Notes: generated from the sequence alone by a model not told the origin. Positions 16,862 to 26,778 are shown, counted from the first letter of the stretch. The stretch is DNA of 64,000 bases from Oceanospirillum sediminis (GCF_014164585.1 NZ_JACJFM010000002.1:89175-153174), one strand, 5' to 3'. Numbers and translations: made by a program.

Positions 16862-18712
16862 TTACCTCTCCAGTCTGTATCTGTAGGACAATCTGGACTT
16901 GAAGTCTTTCACCACATGCAAAGCATCCCTGAAGAACTCTTTATCAAGTTTAGTCATATCCGAGATAATAATGTGGTTAGCATCTTCTGCTTCAGAATCT
17001 CCCGAAAGTGTTTTTAACTGTTGTTTCAGTCTGAGAGAAACAAACAGCCCCAGAGCTTCGCTCAGATTATCAGCGAATTTTTTCTTCAGAATCCCTTTTT
17101 CCACAAGAGCATTTATCCGGTCAAAGGTATTCGTTGCCTTAATGCGGTTTTCCAGAGCCATAGTGCGAATACCATGAACAATTGGAAAAATGCCACCCTT
17201 TTTTATATCAATGCCTCTGCGGGAACTCTTGATACTACCAAACATAGTCAAAGGAGTACCAAACCTGAGAACAGGGGCAGCAAAATAGGAGTAGAACACA
17301 TCATTGCCAGCCAGATGCGCAAACATAAAGTCACGTACACCTTTAAAAATAGCCCGGTCGCCAGCAATCACATGCGCATCTGTGAAAATAGCCAGATTCA
17401 TCTGGGCAACACCATCTGTAGTATTGACCCACTCAATCAATTGATGTTTCCACTGAGTTTCAGTCAGAACCCACTCGGGATTAGATACCATGATATTACC
17501 CGGACATAGCGGATAACCAAAGGATACCAGGGTATCTGTAAAGCTCTGCAGAATTTGCTGACGCTCATCACCGGACCAGTCAATATCATCACTCAGAATC
17601 AGGGCATTATCCTGATCCGTCTTCAGAACCTGCTCACCACGTCCTTCACTACCCAGAACCAGCAGACATATTTTATGTTTCAGTGCTTCTGGTATCAGTG
17701 CTTCAAAGACTTTACCAATAATCCTGGCATTAAGAGCTGCCAGCAGGTCCATAGCAAAGCTGATTTTTACACCATGAGAGACCAAAGACTTCACCAAATC
17801 ATTCAGTCCATTAGCTGCTACAGCCAGTTCATCAAGGTTAGCTGCTTTTTCAATTTGCAGGCCAATCACGTGAGACTGGTTCGAGAAGAAACTTAAAACA
17901 TCAACCAGCTCAACAACACCATGAAGCTGATGATCCTCATCCAGTACCACAACCCGCTCAATTTTATGCCGGGTCATTAACACCAGTGCATTGAACAGGA
18001 AGTCTCCGGGCAAAACAGTCAGCAACTTATAATGGGCTAATTCTGCAATATCCGTATCCAGGTTCAGGCCTTGCAGAACGATAGCATCCAACAGATCTGT
18101 CTTGGTTACTATGCCATATTCACCTGCCCGATTAACCAACAGACTATCAGCATGCTTATCTTTAAGGGCTTGTGTCGCTTCGCGAATACAGCTCCCGGCT
18201 TCCAGTACCAGAGGCTGACGCATACAGGATTCATCAACTTGCGCCAGCATAAAACTGGAAGTATCAAATTGTTCATCCGACTGCCGTTTTAGCAGCATAC
18301 GGGTTTTTTCAGCCAGACTCTTACGGAAAAAAGCAGAAAAGTCTTCATTCTGATCCATAAGGCTGACAAATAGCTCTTTTGGAATCAGATAACTGATGGT
18401 TTCTTCCAACGCAGTAAAAGTATGTCGACTGGCACCATTAATAATAGAGATAGCGCCAAATAATTCTTCATTGCCATAATGGGCAACAAATCCTTCAGCT
18501 TCCTCATCGGAAAAATCCCCCTGAAAGTGATCATCCGTTTCCGCCACATCGCCTTTCATAATCACATAGACGTAATCACTGGGCTGTCCCGCTTCCAGAA
18601 TAATCTCATCTTTATCAAAGTAACCAATATCCAGAGAGTTTTTCAGAGAAGTCTGCTCTGCATCAGTCAGAAGATTGAAGGGAGTGTGGCTTGTATCAAA
18701 ATCGGTTGGCAT
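16862..18712 (-). CDS. cNMP-binding/CBS-domain DUF294 nucleotidyltransferase-like protein
   Basis: A 616-aa cytosolic protein. Its order is a cyclic-nucleotide-binding-like domain (about 10-130, with AGQPSDYVYVIMKGDV), two CBS domains (about 160-290), a DUF294 GlnD-like nucleotidyltransferase core with LVLGSEGRGEQ and TDQDNA (about 370-390), and a C-terminal helical DUF294 domain. It probably senses nucleotides and modifies or controls a partner, perhaps the adjacent symporter; that is inference. ATG 18712 was chosen because AAAAGGA lies 8 nt upstream; an earlier in-frame ATG (18775) overlaps the hairpin after actP. Confidence 0.9.
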   Translation of the reverse strand: MPTDFDTSHTPFNLLTDAEQTSLKNSLDIGYFDKDEIILEAGQPSDYVYVIMKGDVAETDDHFQGDFSDEEAEGFVAHYGNEELFGAISIINGASRHTFTALEETISYLIPKELFVSLMDQNEDFSAFFRKSLAEKTRMLLKRQSDEQFDTSSFMLAQVDESCMRQPLVLEAGSCIREATQALKDKHADSLLVNRAGEYGIVTKTDLLDAIVLQGLNLDTDIAELAHYKLLTVLPGDFLFNALVLMTRHKIERVVVLDEDHQLHGVVELVDVLSFFSNQSHVIGLQIEKAANLDELAVAANGLNDLVKSLVSHGVKISFAMDLLAALNARIIGKVFEALIPEALKHKICLLVLGSEGRGEQVLKTDQDNALILSDDIDWSGDERQQILQSFTDTLVSFGYPLCPGNIMVSNPEWVLTETQWKHQLIEWVNTTDGVAQMNLAIFTDAHVIAGDRAIFKGVRDFMFAHLAGNDVFYSYFAAPVLRFGTPLTMFGSIKSSRRGIDIKKGGIFPIVHGIRTMALENRIKATNTFDRINALVEKGILKKKFADNLSEALGLFVSLRLKQQLKTLSGDSEAEDANHIIISDMTKLDKEFFRDALHVVKDFKSRLSYRYRLER

Positions 18713-18752
18713 ACACGAATTCCTTTTAGACTCAAGGAACTGAAGAAATGAA

Positions 18753-18777
18753 GAGTGCCGGCTTCCCGCCGGCACTC
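18753..18777 (-). terminator. Hairpin after the symporter gene
   Basis: GAGTGCCGGC (18753-18762) pairs perfectly with GCCGGCACTC (18768-18777) around 5 nt, 10 bp after the symporter stop on the minus strand. The tail is not U-rich, so it is more likely a partial terminator or mRNA stabiliser that separates symporter expression from the downstream genes. Confidence 0.6.
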
Positions 18778-18787
18778 AGGGTGCATC

Positions 18788-20611
18788 TTAGTGATCTTGC
18801 GCCGCTGCGGCACCGCGTGGAATACGGATGTCTTCCACAATATCCTGAATTTCCTGTGGTGGCGGAGGAGTCATGTTAGACACCACAAAGCTCACGACAA
18901 AGTTCAGAATCATACCTACAGTACCAAAGCCTTCTGGAGAGATACCCATGAACCACATGTCCTTAGGGCCGCCCATGAACTTGAAGTACACGATGTATGC
19001 CATAGTCGATACCAGACCGACGACCATACCTGCAATTGCGCCTTCTCTGTTGATACGCTTAGAGAAGATACCCATCAGAATCGCCGGGAAGAAAGACGCT
19101 GCTGCCAGACCAAAGGCCAGTGCTACAGTTGCCGCTACATAACCCGGAGGATTCAGACCAAAGTAACCTGCTACACAGATCGCTGCTACAGAGGCCAGAC
19201 GAGCCGCTAGCAGCTCCTGTTTCTCGTTGATATCAGGCTTCAGAGTTTTCTTCAGCAGATCGTGAGAGATCGCTGTAGAGATTACCAGCAGCAGACCTGC
19301 TGCAGTAGACAGTGCTGCAGCAACCGCACCGGCTGCAACCAGAGCAATTACCCAGTCAGGCAGCTCTGCGATTTCAGGGTTCGCCAGAACCATGATGTCG
19401 CGGTCTACAAAGATTTCGTTAGCAAACGGCTGTTTAGCTGTGTCAAACTCACCGCTACCCGGGTTAGTGATCAGACGCTGACCCAGCTCACCACGGTTCT
19501 CACCGTCAAACGCTGGCTTACTACCGTCGAATGCATTACCAGCAGCGTACTGAACTTTGCCATCACCATTGTGGTCATACCAGCCCAGCAGACCAGAAGT
19601 CTCCCAGTTTTTAAACCACTGTGGCATTTCAGCATACGGAGTACCCTGACCATCCATGCCATTTACAGTGTTGATAAGATTCAGACGACCAATAGCACCT
19701 ACAGCAGGAACAGTAGTGTACAGAATTGCGATGAACAGCAGAGCCCAACCCGCAGAAGTACGCGCATCTTTCACACGAGGAACAGTGAAGAAACGCACGA
19801 TTACGTGTGGCAGACCTGCAGTACCCGCCATCAGAGCGACTGTCAGGAAGAACATATCAATGGTGGTTTTCTTACCATCGGTGTATTCGTGGAAACCAAG
19901 ATCACGAACCACCTCGTCAAGTACCACTAATACAGGTTTGTCAGCCCACACAGGGTTAACAGATTCAAGTACTGTACCACCCAAACCCGTCTGAGGCAGG
20001 AAGTGGCCAGTGATCTGCATTACCAGGAACATGGCAGGTACGGTGTAAGCAAAAATCAGAACACAGTACTGAGCAACCTGAGTATAGGTAATACCCTTCA
20101 TACCACCCATTACTGCGTAGAAGAATACGATAACCATACCAATCAGTACGCCAGTATCAATATCTACATGCAAGAAACGGGAGAATACAATACCAGTACC
20201 ACGCATCTGACCGGCAATGTATGTGAAGGAGATGAAAATTACACAGATTACCGCAATAGTACGTGCAGTACTTGAGTAATAACGATCACCAATAAAATCA
20301 GGTACGGTGAACTTACCAAACTTACGCAGGTAAGGCGCCAGCAGCATAGCCAGCATCACGTAACCACCGGTCCAGCCCATCAGGTAGGCAGAACCATCAA
20401 AGCCGATAAAAGAAACAATACCGGCCAGAGAGATGAAAGATGCAGCAGACATCCAGTCGGCAGCAGTTGCCATACCGTTAGCTACTGGCGGAACACCACC
20501 ACCCGCGACGTAAAACTCTTTAGTAGAGCCGGCGCGAGCCCAGATAGCGATACCAATGTAGAGTGCGAAGGATGCACCTACAAAAAGGTAGGTTAAGACG
20601 TCAAGGCTCAT
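18788..20611 (-). CDS. Sodium:solute symporter, VC_2705/ActP-like large subunit
   Basis: A 607-aa SLC5/SSS-family permease with about 13-14 helices; GGGVPPVANGMATAADWMS is the conserved N-terminal core. A hydrophilic insert of about 100 residues (roughly 320-410) is characteristic of the VC_2705 subfamily. It pairs with the small DUF4212 gene 58 bp upstream. Acetate or another short carboxylate is the likely substrate, from the resemblance to ActP and from the adjacent CrbS-like kinase. Codon use is strongly biased, suggesting high expression. Confidence 0.92.
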   Translation of the reverse strand: MSLDVLTYLFVGASFALYIGIAIWARAGSTKEFYVAGGGVPPVANGMATAADWMSAASFISLAGIVSFIGFDGSAYLMGWTGGYVMLAMLLAPYLRKFGKFTVPDFIGDRYYSSTARTIAVICVIFISFTYIAGQMRGTGIVFSRFLHVDIDTGVLIGMVIVFFYAVMGGMKGITYTQVAQYCVLIFAYTVPAMFLVMQITGHFLPQTGLGGTVLESVNPVWADKPVLVVLDEVVRDLGFHEYTDGKKTTIDMFFLTVALMAGTAGLPHVIVRFFTVPRVKDARTSAGWALLFIAILYTTVPAVGAIGRLNLINTVNGMDGQGTPYAEMPQWFKNWETSGLLGWYDHNGDGKVQYAAGNAFDGSKPAFDGENRGELGQRLITNPGSGEFDTAKQPFANEIFVDRDIMVLANPEIAELPDWVIALVAAGAVAAALSTAAGLLLVISTAISHDLLKKTLKPDINEKQELLAARLASVAAICVAGYFGLNPPGYVAATVALAFGLAAASFFPAILMGIFSKRINREGAIAGMVVGLVSTMAYIVYFKFMGGPKDMWFMGISPEGFGTVGMILNFVVSFVVSNMTPPPPQEIQDIVEDIRIPRGAAAAQDH

Positions 20612-20669
20612 AATTAAGCACTTCCTCTATTATTTAAAAACTTATTATTGTTATAACGCTCAGGCACAA

Positions 20670-20924
20670 TTACTCGTGTACATCATACTTCTCGTCCAGC
20701 GCATTCATGCTACGCGCATACAGAACAAGAAGAACCAGGAACACATAAATTGAACCTTGCTGTGCAAACCAGAATCCCAGCTTAAAGCCGAAAAATTCAA
20801 TGCTGTTTAAAGCGTCGACAAAAAGAATGCCGCAGCCATAAGAAGCAATAAACCAGATCACCAGATATCGGATGATCAGGCTGACATTTTCTCGCCAGTA
20901 GGCAATAGCTTGTTCTTCTTTCAT
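20670..20924 (-). CDS. DUF4212 small subunit of sodium:solute symporter
   Basis: An 84-aa protein with two membrane helices (about 16-38 and 50-70) and an N-terminal YWREN motif followed by NVSLIIRYLVIW, typical of DUF4212 proteins that always precede VC_2705-type symporters. It is first of the minus-strand operon, and its start carries no anomaly. Confidence 0.93.
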   Translation of the reverse strand: MKEEQAIAYWRENVSLIIRYLVIWFIASYGCGILFVDALNSIEFFGFKLGFWFAQQGSIYVFLVLLVLYARSMNALDEKYDVHE

Positions 20925-21239
20925 GGATCTACCCTATTTGTTGTTATTTACTGCATAGACGACCACGGTCTGAATGTAACAAAGCCATATTTTATGAAAA
21001 CCATTACTTTAGTATTAAATGCATAGCAGCATTTCTTCTCTCTTATAAAAAAAAGAAAAAAAACCTTTAAATTCAAAAAGATAAAACAAACTTACTTTTT
21101 CCTGTTAACTTTTATTTTTGCCGGGCCTTTGACCTTTTGACTAGATGGTCATTGGTGCTTTTATTGAAGGAAGAAGCTTGCAGGTACCAAAAGAGTGAAT
21201 AACAATATTGTTGTGCCCTCTATTTCAGGAAATCTTTAC
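20925..21239. promoter_or_regulatory. Divergent control region of symporter operon and CrbS-like kinase
   Basis: About 315 bp, AT-rich in the middle (21000-21115, with long A-runs). Both operons must start here. I see no confident -10/-35 pair or known operator. A GTG at 21195 could extend the kinase N-terminus by 15 residues but has no good ribosome-binding site. Confidence 0.45.
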
Positions 21240-24200
21240 ATGTTTCAAGGCTGGACTCTGGTTAGTATATCGCTGGCTTATATTGCAATTCTGTTTACGA
21301 TTGCCTGGTGGGGAGATAATAAAGCCCGTAAGAATAAGAGCGGTGGAACAAGAAAGCGACCTTACATCTATAGTCTTGCTTTAGCAGTCTATTGCACCTC
21401 CTGGAGTTTTTACGGCACTGTCGGACAGGCCACTCATAGTAGCTGGACCTACCTGAGTATATTTCTTGGTCCGATAATAATGTATGTACTGTTTTCCAGT
21501 CTGATCAGGAAAATTATCCGGGTCAGTAAGAAACAGAATATTACCTCTATTGCCGACTTTATTGCCTCCAGATATGGTAAAACACAAGGTCTGGCGGTAC
21601 TGGTCACAGTCATTGCGCTGATAGGAACACTGCCATATATCGCATTGCAGCTGAAAGCGGTTGCGATGTCTTACAATGTGATTACCAGCTATCCCGCTCC
21701 ACTAACTGAAGGTCATTTTGATCTGTTCAGTGATACCGCACTGTATGTTGCGATAATGATGGCTGTATTTGCCATCTTTTTTGGCACCCGCCATATCGAT
21801 GCAACAGAGCACCATGAAGGTCTGGTACTGGCTATTGCTTTTGAATCTATTGTTAAGCTGATAGCTTTTATGGCTGTCGGAGCTTATATCACCTACAGTA
21901 TGTTCAACGGCTTCAATGATCTGCTGACTCACGCCCGTTACTACCTGGAAATAGAGAAGCAGCTGAGTAAAGACCCGATTAATAACGGTTTTCTGGCTCA
22001 GACTATTCTGGCAATGCTGGCTATACTCTGTCTGCCTCGCCAGTTTCATATGGCTGTTGTTGAAAACACCCATGTTGATGATTCACGGACGGCACGCTGG
22101 GTCTTTCCCTCTTATCTGATTGCCATTTCATTTTTTGTCCTTCCTATTGCGGCAGCGGGGCTATTGATCTTTCCGGATGGTACAGTAGAACCAGATACTT
22201 TTGTGCTGACTCTGCCAATGGCCGCTCAGGATCATTTTCTGACTCTTCTGGCTTTTGTCGGCGGTTTTTCAGCAGCTACCAGTATGGTTATTCTGGCCAC
22301 CATTGCGATCAGCATCATGGTGTCTAACGATATTGTCATCCCACTTCTGCTGAAATTTCGCTGGAGTGGAAACACATCTCATCACGATTTTGGTCAGATG
22401 GTGCTGCGTATCCGCAGAATTACCATCGTAGTCGTTCTTGCTCTGGCCTATATCAGTTACCGTGCACTGGCAGAATTCAGCTCTCTGGCAGCTACAGGCT
22501 TGTTGTCATTTGCTGCCGTCGCACAATTTGGCCCGGCGCTTATTGGCGGTATGTACTGGAAACGGGGGAATCGCTATGGCGCACTGGCAGGGTTAAGCGG
22601 TGGTTTTATTGTCTGGGCTTATACTCTGTTATTACCGGCTCTGGTCAGTGCAGGCTGGGTAGAGACAGGTATACTTGCTGATGGCCCTATGGGCATTTAC
22701 TGGTTACGCCCGGAAGCGCTTTTCGGTGCAGAACTGGACTTTCTGACTCACGGTGTCATATTCAGCCTTAGCGTTAATCTTTGTCTGTATATTGCTTTAT
22801 CCAATCTCACAAAACAAAGAGTTATTGATCGCATTCAGGCCTCTGCTTTTATCGACAGCATTGATACACGTAATGCAAAAACCACACGCCCCTGGATGGG
22901 CTCCACTTCGGTGGGTGATCTGATGGCGTTATGTGAACGTTTTCTGGGTCCTGAGTCTGTGGATAAAGCTTTCAGTGAATATTTCACCCAGCACGAAAAG
23001 GAAGATTTTCGTACTGAAGATCGGGCCAGCATTGAGGTTATTCGCTTTACAGAACGTCTTCTTGCCGGTGTACTGGGCGCCTCCTCTGCACGCATAGTGA
23101 TCAACTCCGCACTGCAGGGTAAAGAGATTCAGATCAGTGATGTGATCTCAATTGTCGATGAAGCGTCACAGGTTCTGGAATTTAACCGGGCTCTGTTACA
23201 GGCCACTATTGAAAACGTTAGCCAGGGCATATCAGTAGTCGATCATAATTTGCGTCTGGTGGTATGGAATCAGCATTATCTGGATCTGTTCAATTTTCCT
23301 GACAACCTGATTCGCGTCGGTGAACCTGTCGAAAATATTTTCCGCTTTAATGCGCAAAATGGTGAGTATGGCCTGGGAGAACCTGAAGACCACGTCCAGC
23401 AGCTCATGGATAATATCCGTCGTAGTGAACCTCATCGCTATATCCGCTACAGAAAGGGTGGCACCGTACTGGATGTGCAGGGCAATCCTATGCCTGGCGG
23501 AGGTTTTGTTTACACCTATCAGGATATTACTCAGCAAAAGCAAACCGAAGAGGCTCTGATTAAATCTGAAAATAATATACGCATCTATACCGATAATGTA
23601 CCGGCTCTGATCGCCTATTTTGATACCGATTTGCGTTATCTGTTTACTAATAAAGCTTATGAAGAAGTGATGAGCGTCGACAGGAACGCCATTATTGGTC
23701 AACCCATGTATAAAGTCCTGCCAGTCAGTCAGTACGAAGCCAGACGCCCTTATATTGAGAAAGTCCTGAAAGGTGAGCGGGCAGTATTTGAGCTGGAACA
23801 CTCAATGGAGAACAGCCAGATTCATTATGCTCTGGTCACTTACACTCCTCATAAAAGTGATATTGGAGACATTCTTGGCTTCTTTGCTCTGTATCAGGAT
23901 ATTACGGAACGACGCCAGGCAGAAATTGCTTTGCAGGAAACCAATGAAACACTGGAAGAACGAGTCAAAGAACGTACCCAGAAGCTCTCTGATGTCAACC
24001 AGGATCTGTTACAAGCAAAACAGATAGCAGAGCAGGCTAACGCCTCTAAAACCCGATTCCTGGCTGCAGCCTCTCATGACTTATTACAACCTTTGAATGC
24101 GGCACGATTATTTACCTCAGCACTGGCCCATCAGGTAAAAGAAGAAAACCCGGAACAATACCGGATGACACGCAACATTGATGGATCACTCAAAGCAGCA

Positions 24201-25184
24201 GAAGAACTGCTCGGCACCTTACTTGATATATCCAAACTGGATGCTGGTGCATTATTACCTAATCTGAATACCTTCAGAATCTCAGAAATTCTGGATCCGT
24301 TGAAAGCTGAATTTGGTGTACTGGCCAATGACAGAGGACTACAGCTGGATGTGGTTCATTCTGCTGCCATCGTTCACAGTGACCCGCAGATGCTGCGACG
24401 TATTGTACAAAACTTCCTGTCGAATGCCGCCCGCTACACCCAGCATGGCAAAATTCTGCTGGGATGCCGTCGCCTGAAAGGTAGCATTCGTATTGAAGTA
24501 TGGGATACAGGTCCGGGTATCCCTGAGGAGAAACTCAGTGAAATTTTTCAGGAATTTAAACGTCTGGATCATCCCGAGCGTCATAATAAGGAAGGGGAAA
24601 AAGGCCTGGGCCTTGGGCTTTCCATTGCTGACCGTATGAGCAGGGTACTTAAGCATCAGATACGCGTACGATCCTGGCCCGGCGAAGGCACAGTATTCAG
24701 CGTTGAGGTGCCATTGGGTCAGGCTGAAAACCTGAAGCCTGAAACGCCCCCTGGAGATACAACTCAGACATCTTCACCCACACGAAAGCGGAACAATCCT
24801 TTGTCCGGTCTGCATGTGCTCTGTATCGATAATGAGCCACTTATTCTGGAAGGCATGGAAGCCATGCTGAAAAACTGGGGTTGTCGGGTCAGTAAAGCAA
24901 CCACCATCGGAGGTGCTAAATCTGCCATTCGAAATAGTGGCCACCCGGATATTGTGCTGGCGGATTATCATCTGGATAACGATGTGACCGGTGTTATGGC
25001 TCTGGCCGCATTAAATGAAATGCAGGACACCCCTCTACCAGGTATCGTCATTACTGCAGACCGGACAGAAATCGTCGCAGAAGAGATTAAACGGGAAGGC
25101 TATACCCTGTTACACAAACCATTGAAACCTGCACCACTCCGAGCGATGGCAACACGTGTATTACAAAGTCACAAACTCAGATAA
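21240..25184 (+). CDS. crbS: CrbS-type hybrid sensor kinase fused to a sodium:solute symporter domain
   Basis: A 1314-aa hybrid kinase. The first 550 residues form an SLC5-like symporter module of about 13 helices. Two PAS domains follow (about 650-770 and 780-900), then a coiled linker, HisKA (phospho-acceptor H946 in AASHDLLQPL), HATPase_c (DTGPGIP, GLGLGLSIADR), and a C-terminal receiver domain with D1242 in VLADYHLD. This is the CrbS/CbrA architecture; CrbS-CrbR governs the acetate switch and acs. Position beside an ActP-like operon favours CrbS. No cognate LuxR-type CrbR is in the window. ATG 21240 is preceded by AGGA. Confidence 0.85.
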   Translation: MFQGWTLVSISLAYIAILFTIAWWGDNKARKNKSGGTRKRPYIYSLALAVYCTSWSFYGTVGQATHSSWTYLSIFLGPIIMYVLFSSLIRKIIRVSKKQNITSIADFIASRYGKTQGLAVLVTVIALIGTLPYIALQLKAVAMSYNVITSYPAPLTEGHFDLFSDTALYVAIMMAVFAIFFGTRHIDATEHHEGLVLAIAFESIVKLIAFMAVGAYITYSMFNGFNDLLTHARYYLEIEKQLSKDPINNGFLAQTILAMLAILCLPRQFHMAVVENTHVDDSRTARWVFPSYLIAISFFVLPIAAAGLLIFPDGTVEPDTFVLTLPMAAQDHFLTLLAFVGGFSAATSMVILATIAISIMVSNDIVIPLLLKFRWSGNTSHHDFGQMVLRIRRITIVVVLALAYISYRALAEFSSLAATGLLSFAAVAQFGPALIGGMYWKRGNRYGALAGLSGGFIVWAYTLLLPALVSAGWVETGILADGPMGIYWLRPEALFGAELDFLTHGVIFSLSVNLCLYIALSNLTKQRVIDRIQASAFIDSIDTRNAKTTRPWMGSTSVGDLMALCERFLGPESVDKAFSEYFTQHEKEDFRTEDRASIEVIRFTERLLAGVLGASSARIVINSALQGKEIQISDVISIVDEASQVLEFNRALLQATIENVSQGISVVDHNLRLVVWNQHYLDLFNFPDNLIRVGEPVENIFRFNAQNGEYGLGEPEDHVQQLMDNIRRSEPHRYIRYRKGGTVLDVQGNPMPGGGFVYTYQDITQQKQTEEALIKSENNIRIYTDNVPALIAYFDTDLRYLFTNKAYEEVMSVDRNAIIGQPMYKVLPVSQYEARRPYIEKVLKGERAVFELEHSMENSQIHYALVTYTPHKSDIGDILGFFALYQDITERRQAEIALQETNETLEERVKERTQKLSDVNQDLLQAKQIAEQANASKTRFLAAASHDLLQPLNAARLFTSALAHQVKEENPEQYRMTRNIDGSLKAAEELLGTLLDISKLDAGALLPNLNTFRISEILDPLKAEFGVLANDRGLQLDVVHSAAIVHSDPQMLRRIVQNFLSNAARYTQHGKILLGCRRLKGSIRIEVWDTGPGIPEEKLSEIFQEFKRLDHPERHNKEGEKGLGLGLSIADRMSRVLKHQIRVRSWPGEGTVFSVEVPLGQAENLKPETPPGDTTQTSSPTRKRNNPLSGLHVLCIDNEPLILEGMEAMLKNWGCRVSKATTIGGAKSAIRNSGHPDIVLADYHLDNDVTGVMALAALNEMQDTPLPGIVITADRTEIVAEEIKREGYTLLHKPLKPAPLRAMATRVLQSHKLR

Positions 25185-25654
25185 ATAAAGAGGTCATTTC
25201 ATCTCTGATTAGCAGGCAAAGACCTCTGGCTGGTCGCCAGTAAGAGCACCACACCAGGGGTAGTGCATGCCCTGCCCAACGCATACCATATACTCAAACA
25301 ACGGGGAGATTGCAGCAACTCTATGAGGCCTACCATCCAGACAGCCCTATCATGCCCAGATACCGGCAAGCACGAAAGATGGCATCTCCGTCCTGATAAC
25401 CTTCCTTCTTCTTTCCTGGAGCAACTCTCAGAATCTCTGGCAATTTTTTGCCTATCAACAATCACCTCTTACGAAACCCGGACTATATCGTATTACCTGA
25501 TACTTTCTGGACGGAATCAGCCTGAAAATAACATTACCTGGCAGAGCCTATGGCTCGGTGGCATTTTTTTGCTCACTCTCTCAACCCGGAAAATAAGCTA
25601 TTTTTTGCTCACAAAATTGCACATCAGCATCAAAAATAAAAATAAAACTATTAA

Positions 25655-25667
25655 TATCAATAAGTTA
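25655..25667 (+). promoter_or_regulatory. IHF binding-site consensus
   Basis: TATCAATAAGTTA matches WATCAANNNNTTR at every defined position. It lies 17 bp upstream of the sigma-54-type -24 element in an A/T-rich tract, the usual arrangement for DNA bending between an enhancer and a sigma-54 promoter. Confidence 0.65.
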
Positions 25668-25683
25668 TAAAAAAATAAAAAAA

Positions 25684-25699
25684 TGGCACAACTTCTGCT
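25684..25699 (+). promoter_or_regulatory. Probable sigma-54 (-24/-12) promoter of the TRAP operon
   Basis: TGGCACAACTTCTGCT has the TGGCAC -24 element and TGC at -12, with exactly 10 bases between the invariant GG and GC. Transcription would start near 25710, about 40 nt before the ATG at 25750. No enhancer-binding activator gene is present in the window. Confidence 0.7.
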
Positions 25700-25749
25700 A
25701 AGTGTTAAGAGTGTCTTTTATAACCACCTCTGAACAAAAGGGTACGAGG

Positions 25750-26778
25750 ATGACAATAACAAAACGTACTTTTATTAAAGGCCTTGGCCTGACTCTGGCA
25801 ATGAGCACTCTGGGAGCCGCAGGCCTGGCTCAGGCTGCCGATGCTAAACGCTCTTATATTCTGGCAACGGCTTCTACCGGGGGAACTTATTATCCTGTTG
25901 GTGTAGCCCTGGCAACCCTGACCAAAGTTAAGCTGGAGCCTCAACATAAAATATCTATGTCTGCAATTAACTCCGCAGGTTCTGGTGAAAATGTGAAGCT
26001 GTTGGGTGAAAACGAAGCTCAGTTCGCCATTCTTCAGGGTCTCTATGGTGCCTGGGCATGGAATGGTGAAGGTAAGCTGGAAGCGGCAGGCCCTCAGCAA
26101 CACCTGCGCTCCGTGACTATGCTGTGGCAGAACGTTGAGCAGTTCGTAGTAAAAAGCGAATATGCTAAAACCGGAACGATTGATGACATCAAAGCTTTCT
26201 CTGACAAGAAGTTCTCAATCGGTAAAAAGAACTCAGGCACAGAAGGTTCCGGTCGTACTATTCTGGGTAACCTGAATGTTGATCCTGACAGTTTCAATCT
26301 GGCTTACATGGGTTATGGTGCATCCGCTGATGCTCTGCAGAATGGTACCATTGAGGGAATGAATATTCCTTCTGGTGTTCCTACCTCAGCAATTACCCGT
26401 GCTCATGCGGCTCTGGGTAGTGATATTACTGTGCTCAACTTCACCGATGAGCAAATTAAGCAGGCTAACGGTAACTATAACCTGTGGACACGCTACACCA
26501 TTCCGGCCAATACCTATCCGGGACAAACTAAAGATATCAACACCATGGCGCAGCCAAACTTCCTGGCAGTGCGCAATGATATCTCTGAAAACGACGTCTA
26601 TATGCTGACGAAAACGATTTATGAGAATCTGCCGTTTCTGAATGGCATCCATAAAGCGACTAAAGCTATGGCTCTCGAAAAAGCAATTGCCGGTCTGCCA
26701 GTCCCTCTGCACCCGGGCGCAGCTCGTTTCTATAAAGAGCAGGGCATTAATATCCCGGCACACCTGACCACGAACTGA
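25750..26778 (+). CDS. TAXI-family TRAP transporter solute-binding protein
   Basis: Periplasmic receptor of a TRAP transporter. The 342 aa begin with a signal containing TKRTFIKG followed by a long hydrophobic run and an AQAADA cleavage region. The KR-x-F-I-K pattern resembles a twin-arginine signal. The mature protein shows the TAXI hallmark ILATASTGGTYYPVG and later GYGASADALQNGTIEG. The substrate is unknown; TAXI receptors take organic anions such as glutamate or other carboxylates. ATG 25750 was chosen over an upstream frame extension because of the signal peptide and AAAGGG upstream. Confidence 0.92.
   Translation: MTITKRTFIKGLGLTLAMSTLGAAGLAQAADAKRSYILATASTGGTYYPVGVALATLTKVKLEPQHKISMSAINSAGSGENVKLLGENEAQFAILQGLYGAWAWNGEGKLEAAGPQQHLRSVTMLWQNVEQFVVKSEYAKTGTIDDIKAFSDKKFSIGKKNSGTEGSGRTILGNLNVDPDSFNLAYMGYGASADALQNGTIEGMNIPSGVPTSAITRAHAALGSDITVLNFTDEQIKQANGNYNLWTRYTIPANTYPGQTKDINTMAQPNFLAVRNDISENDVYMLTKTIYENLPFLNGIHKATKAMALEKAIAGLPVPLHPGAARFYKEQGINIPAHLTTN

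Larger units (their letters stand above)
25185..25749 (+). other. Long leader region before the TRAP operon
   Basis: About 565 bp without a convincing gene; a 135-codon frame at 25263-25670 has no coding character. The first part is moderately GC-rich and the last 150 bp are very AT-rich. It contains a perfect IHF consensus and a sigma-54-type promoter (listed separately), so the upstream section is the expected place for enhancer-binding-protein sites. An imperfect CTGAT/ATCAG inverted pair occurs around 25498-25521. Confidence 0.55.

Noticed and set aside
25263-25670. 135-codon frame in the TRAP leader
   Set aside because: No ribosome-binding site, low-complexity end (Lys/Asn/Ile run from AT-rich DNA), and it overlaps the sigma-54 control region.
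25185-25749. A metabolite riboswitch in the TRAP leader
   Set aside because: The sigma-54 start would lie at about 25710, leaving only about 40 nt of mRNA leader; no known riboswitch core was visible.
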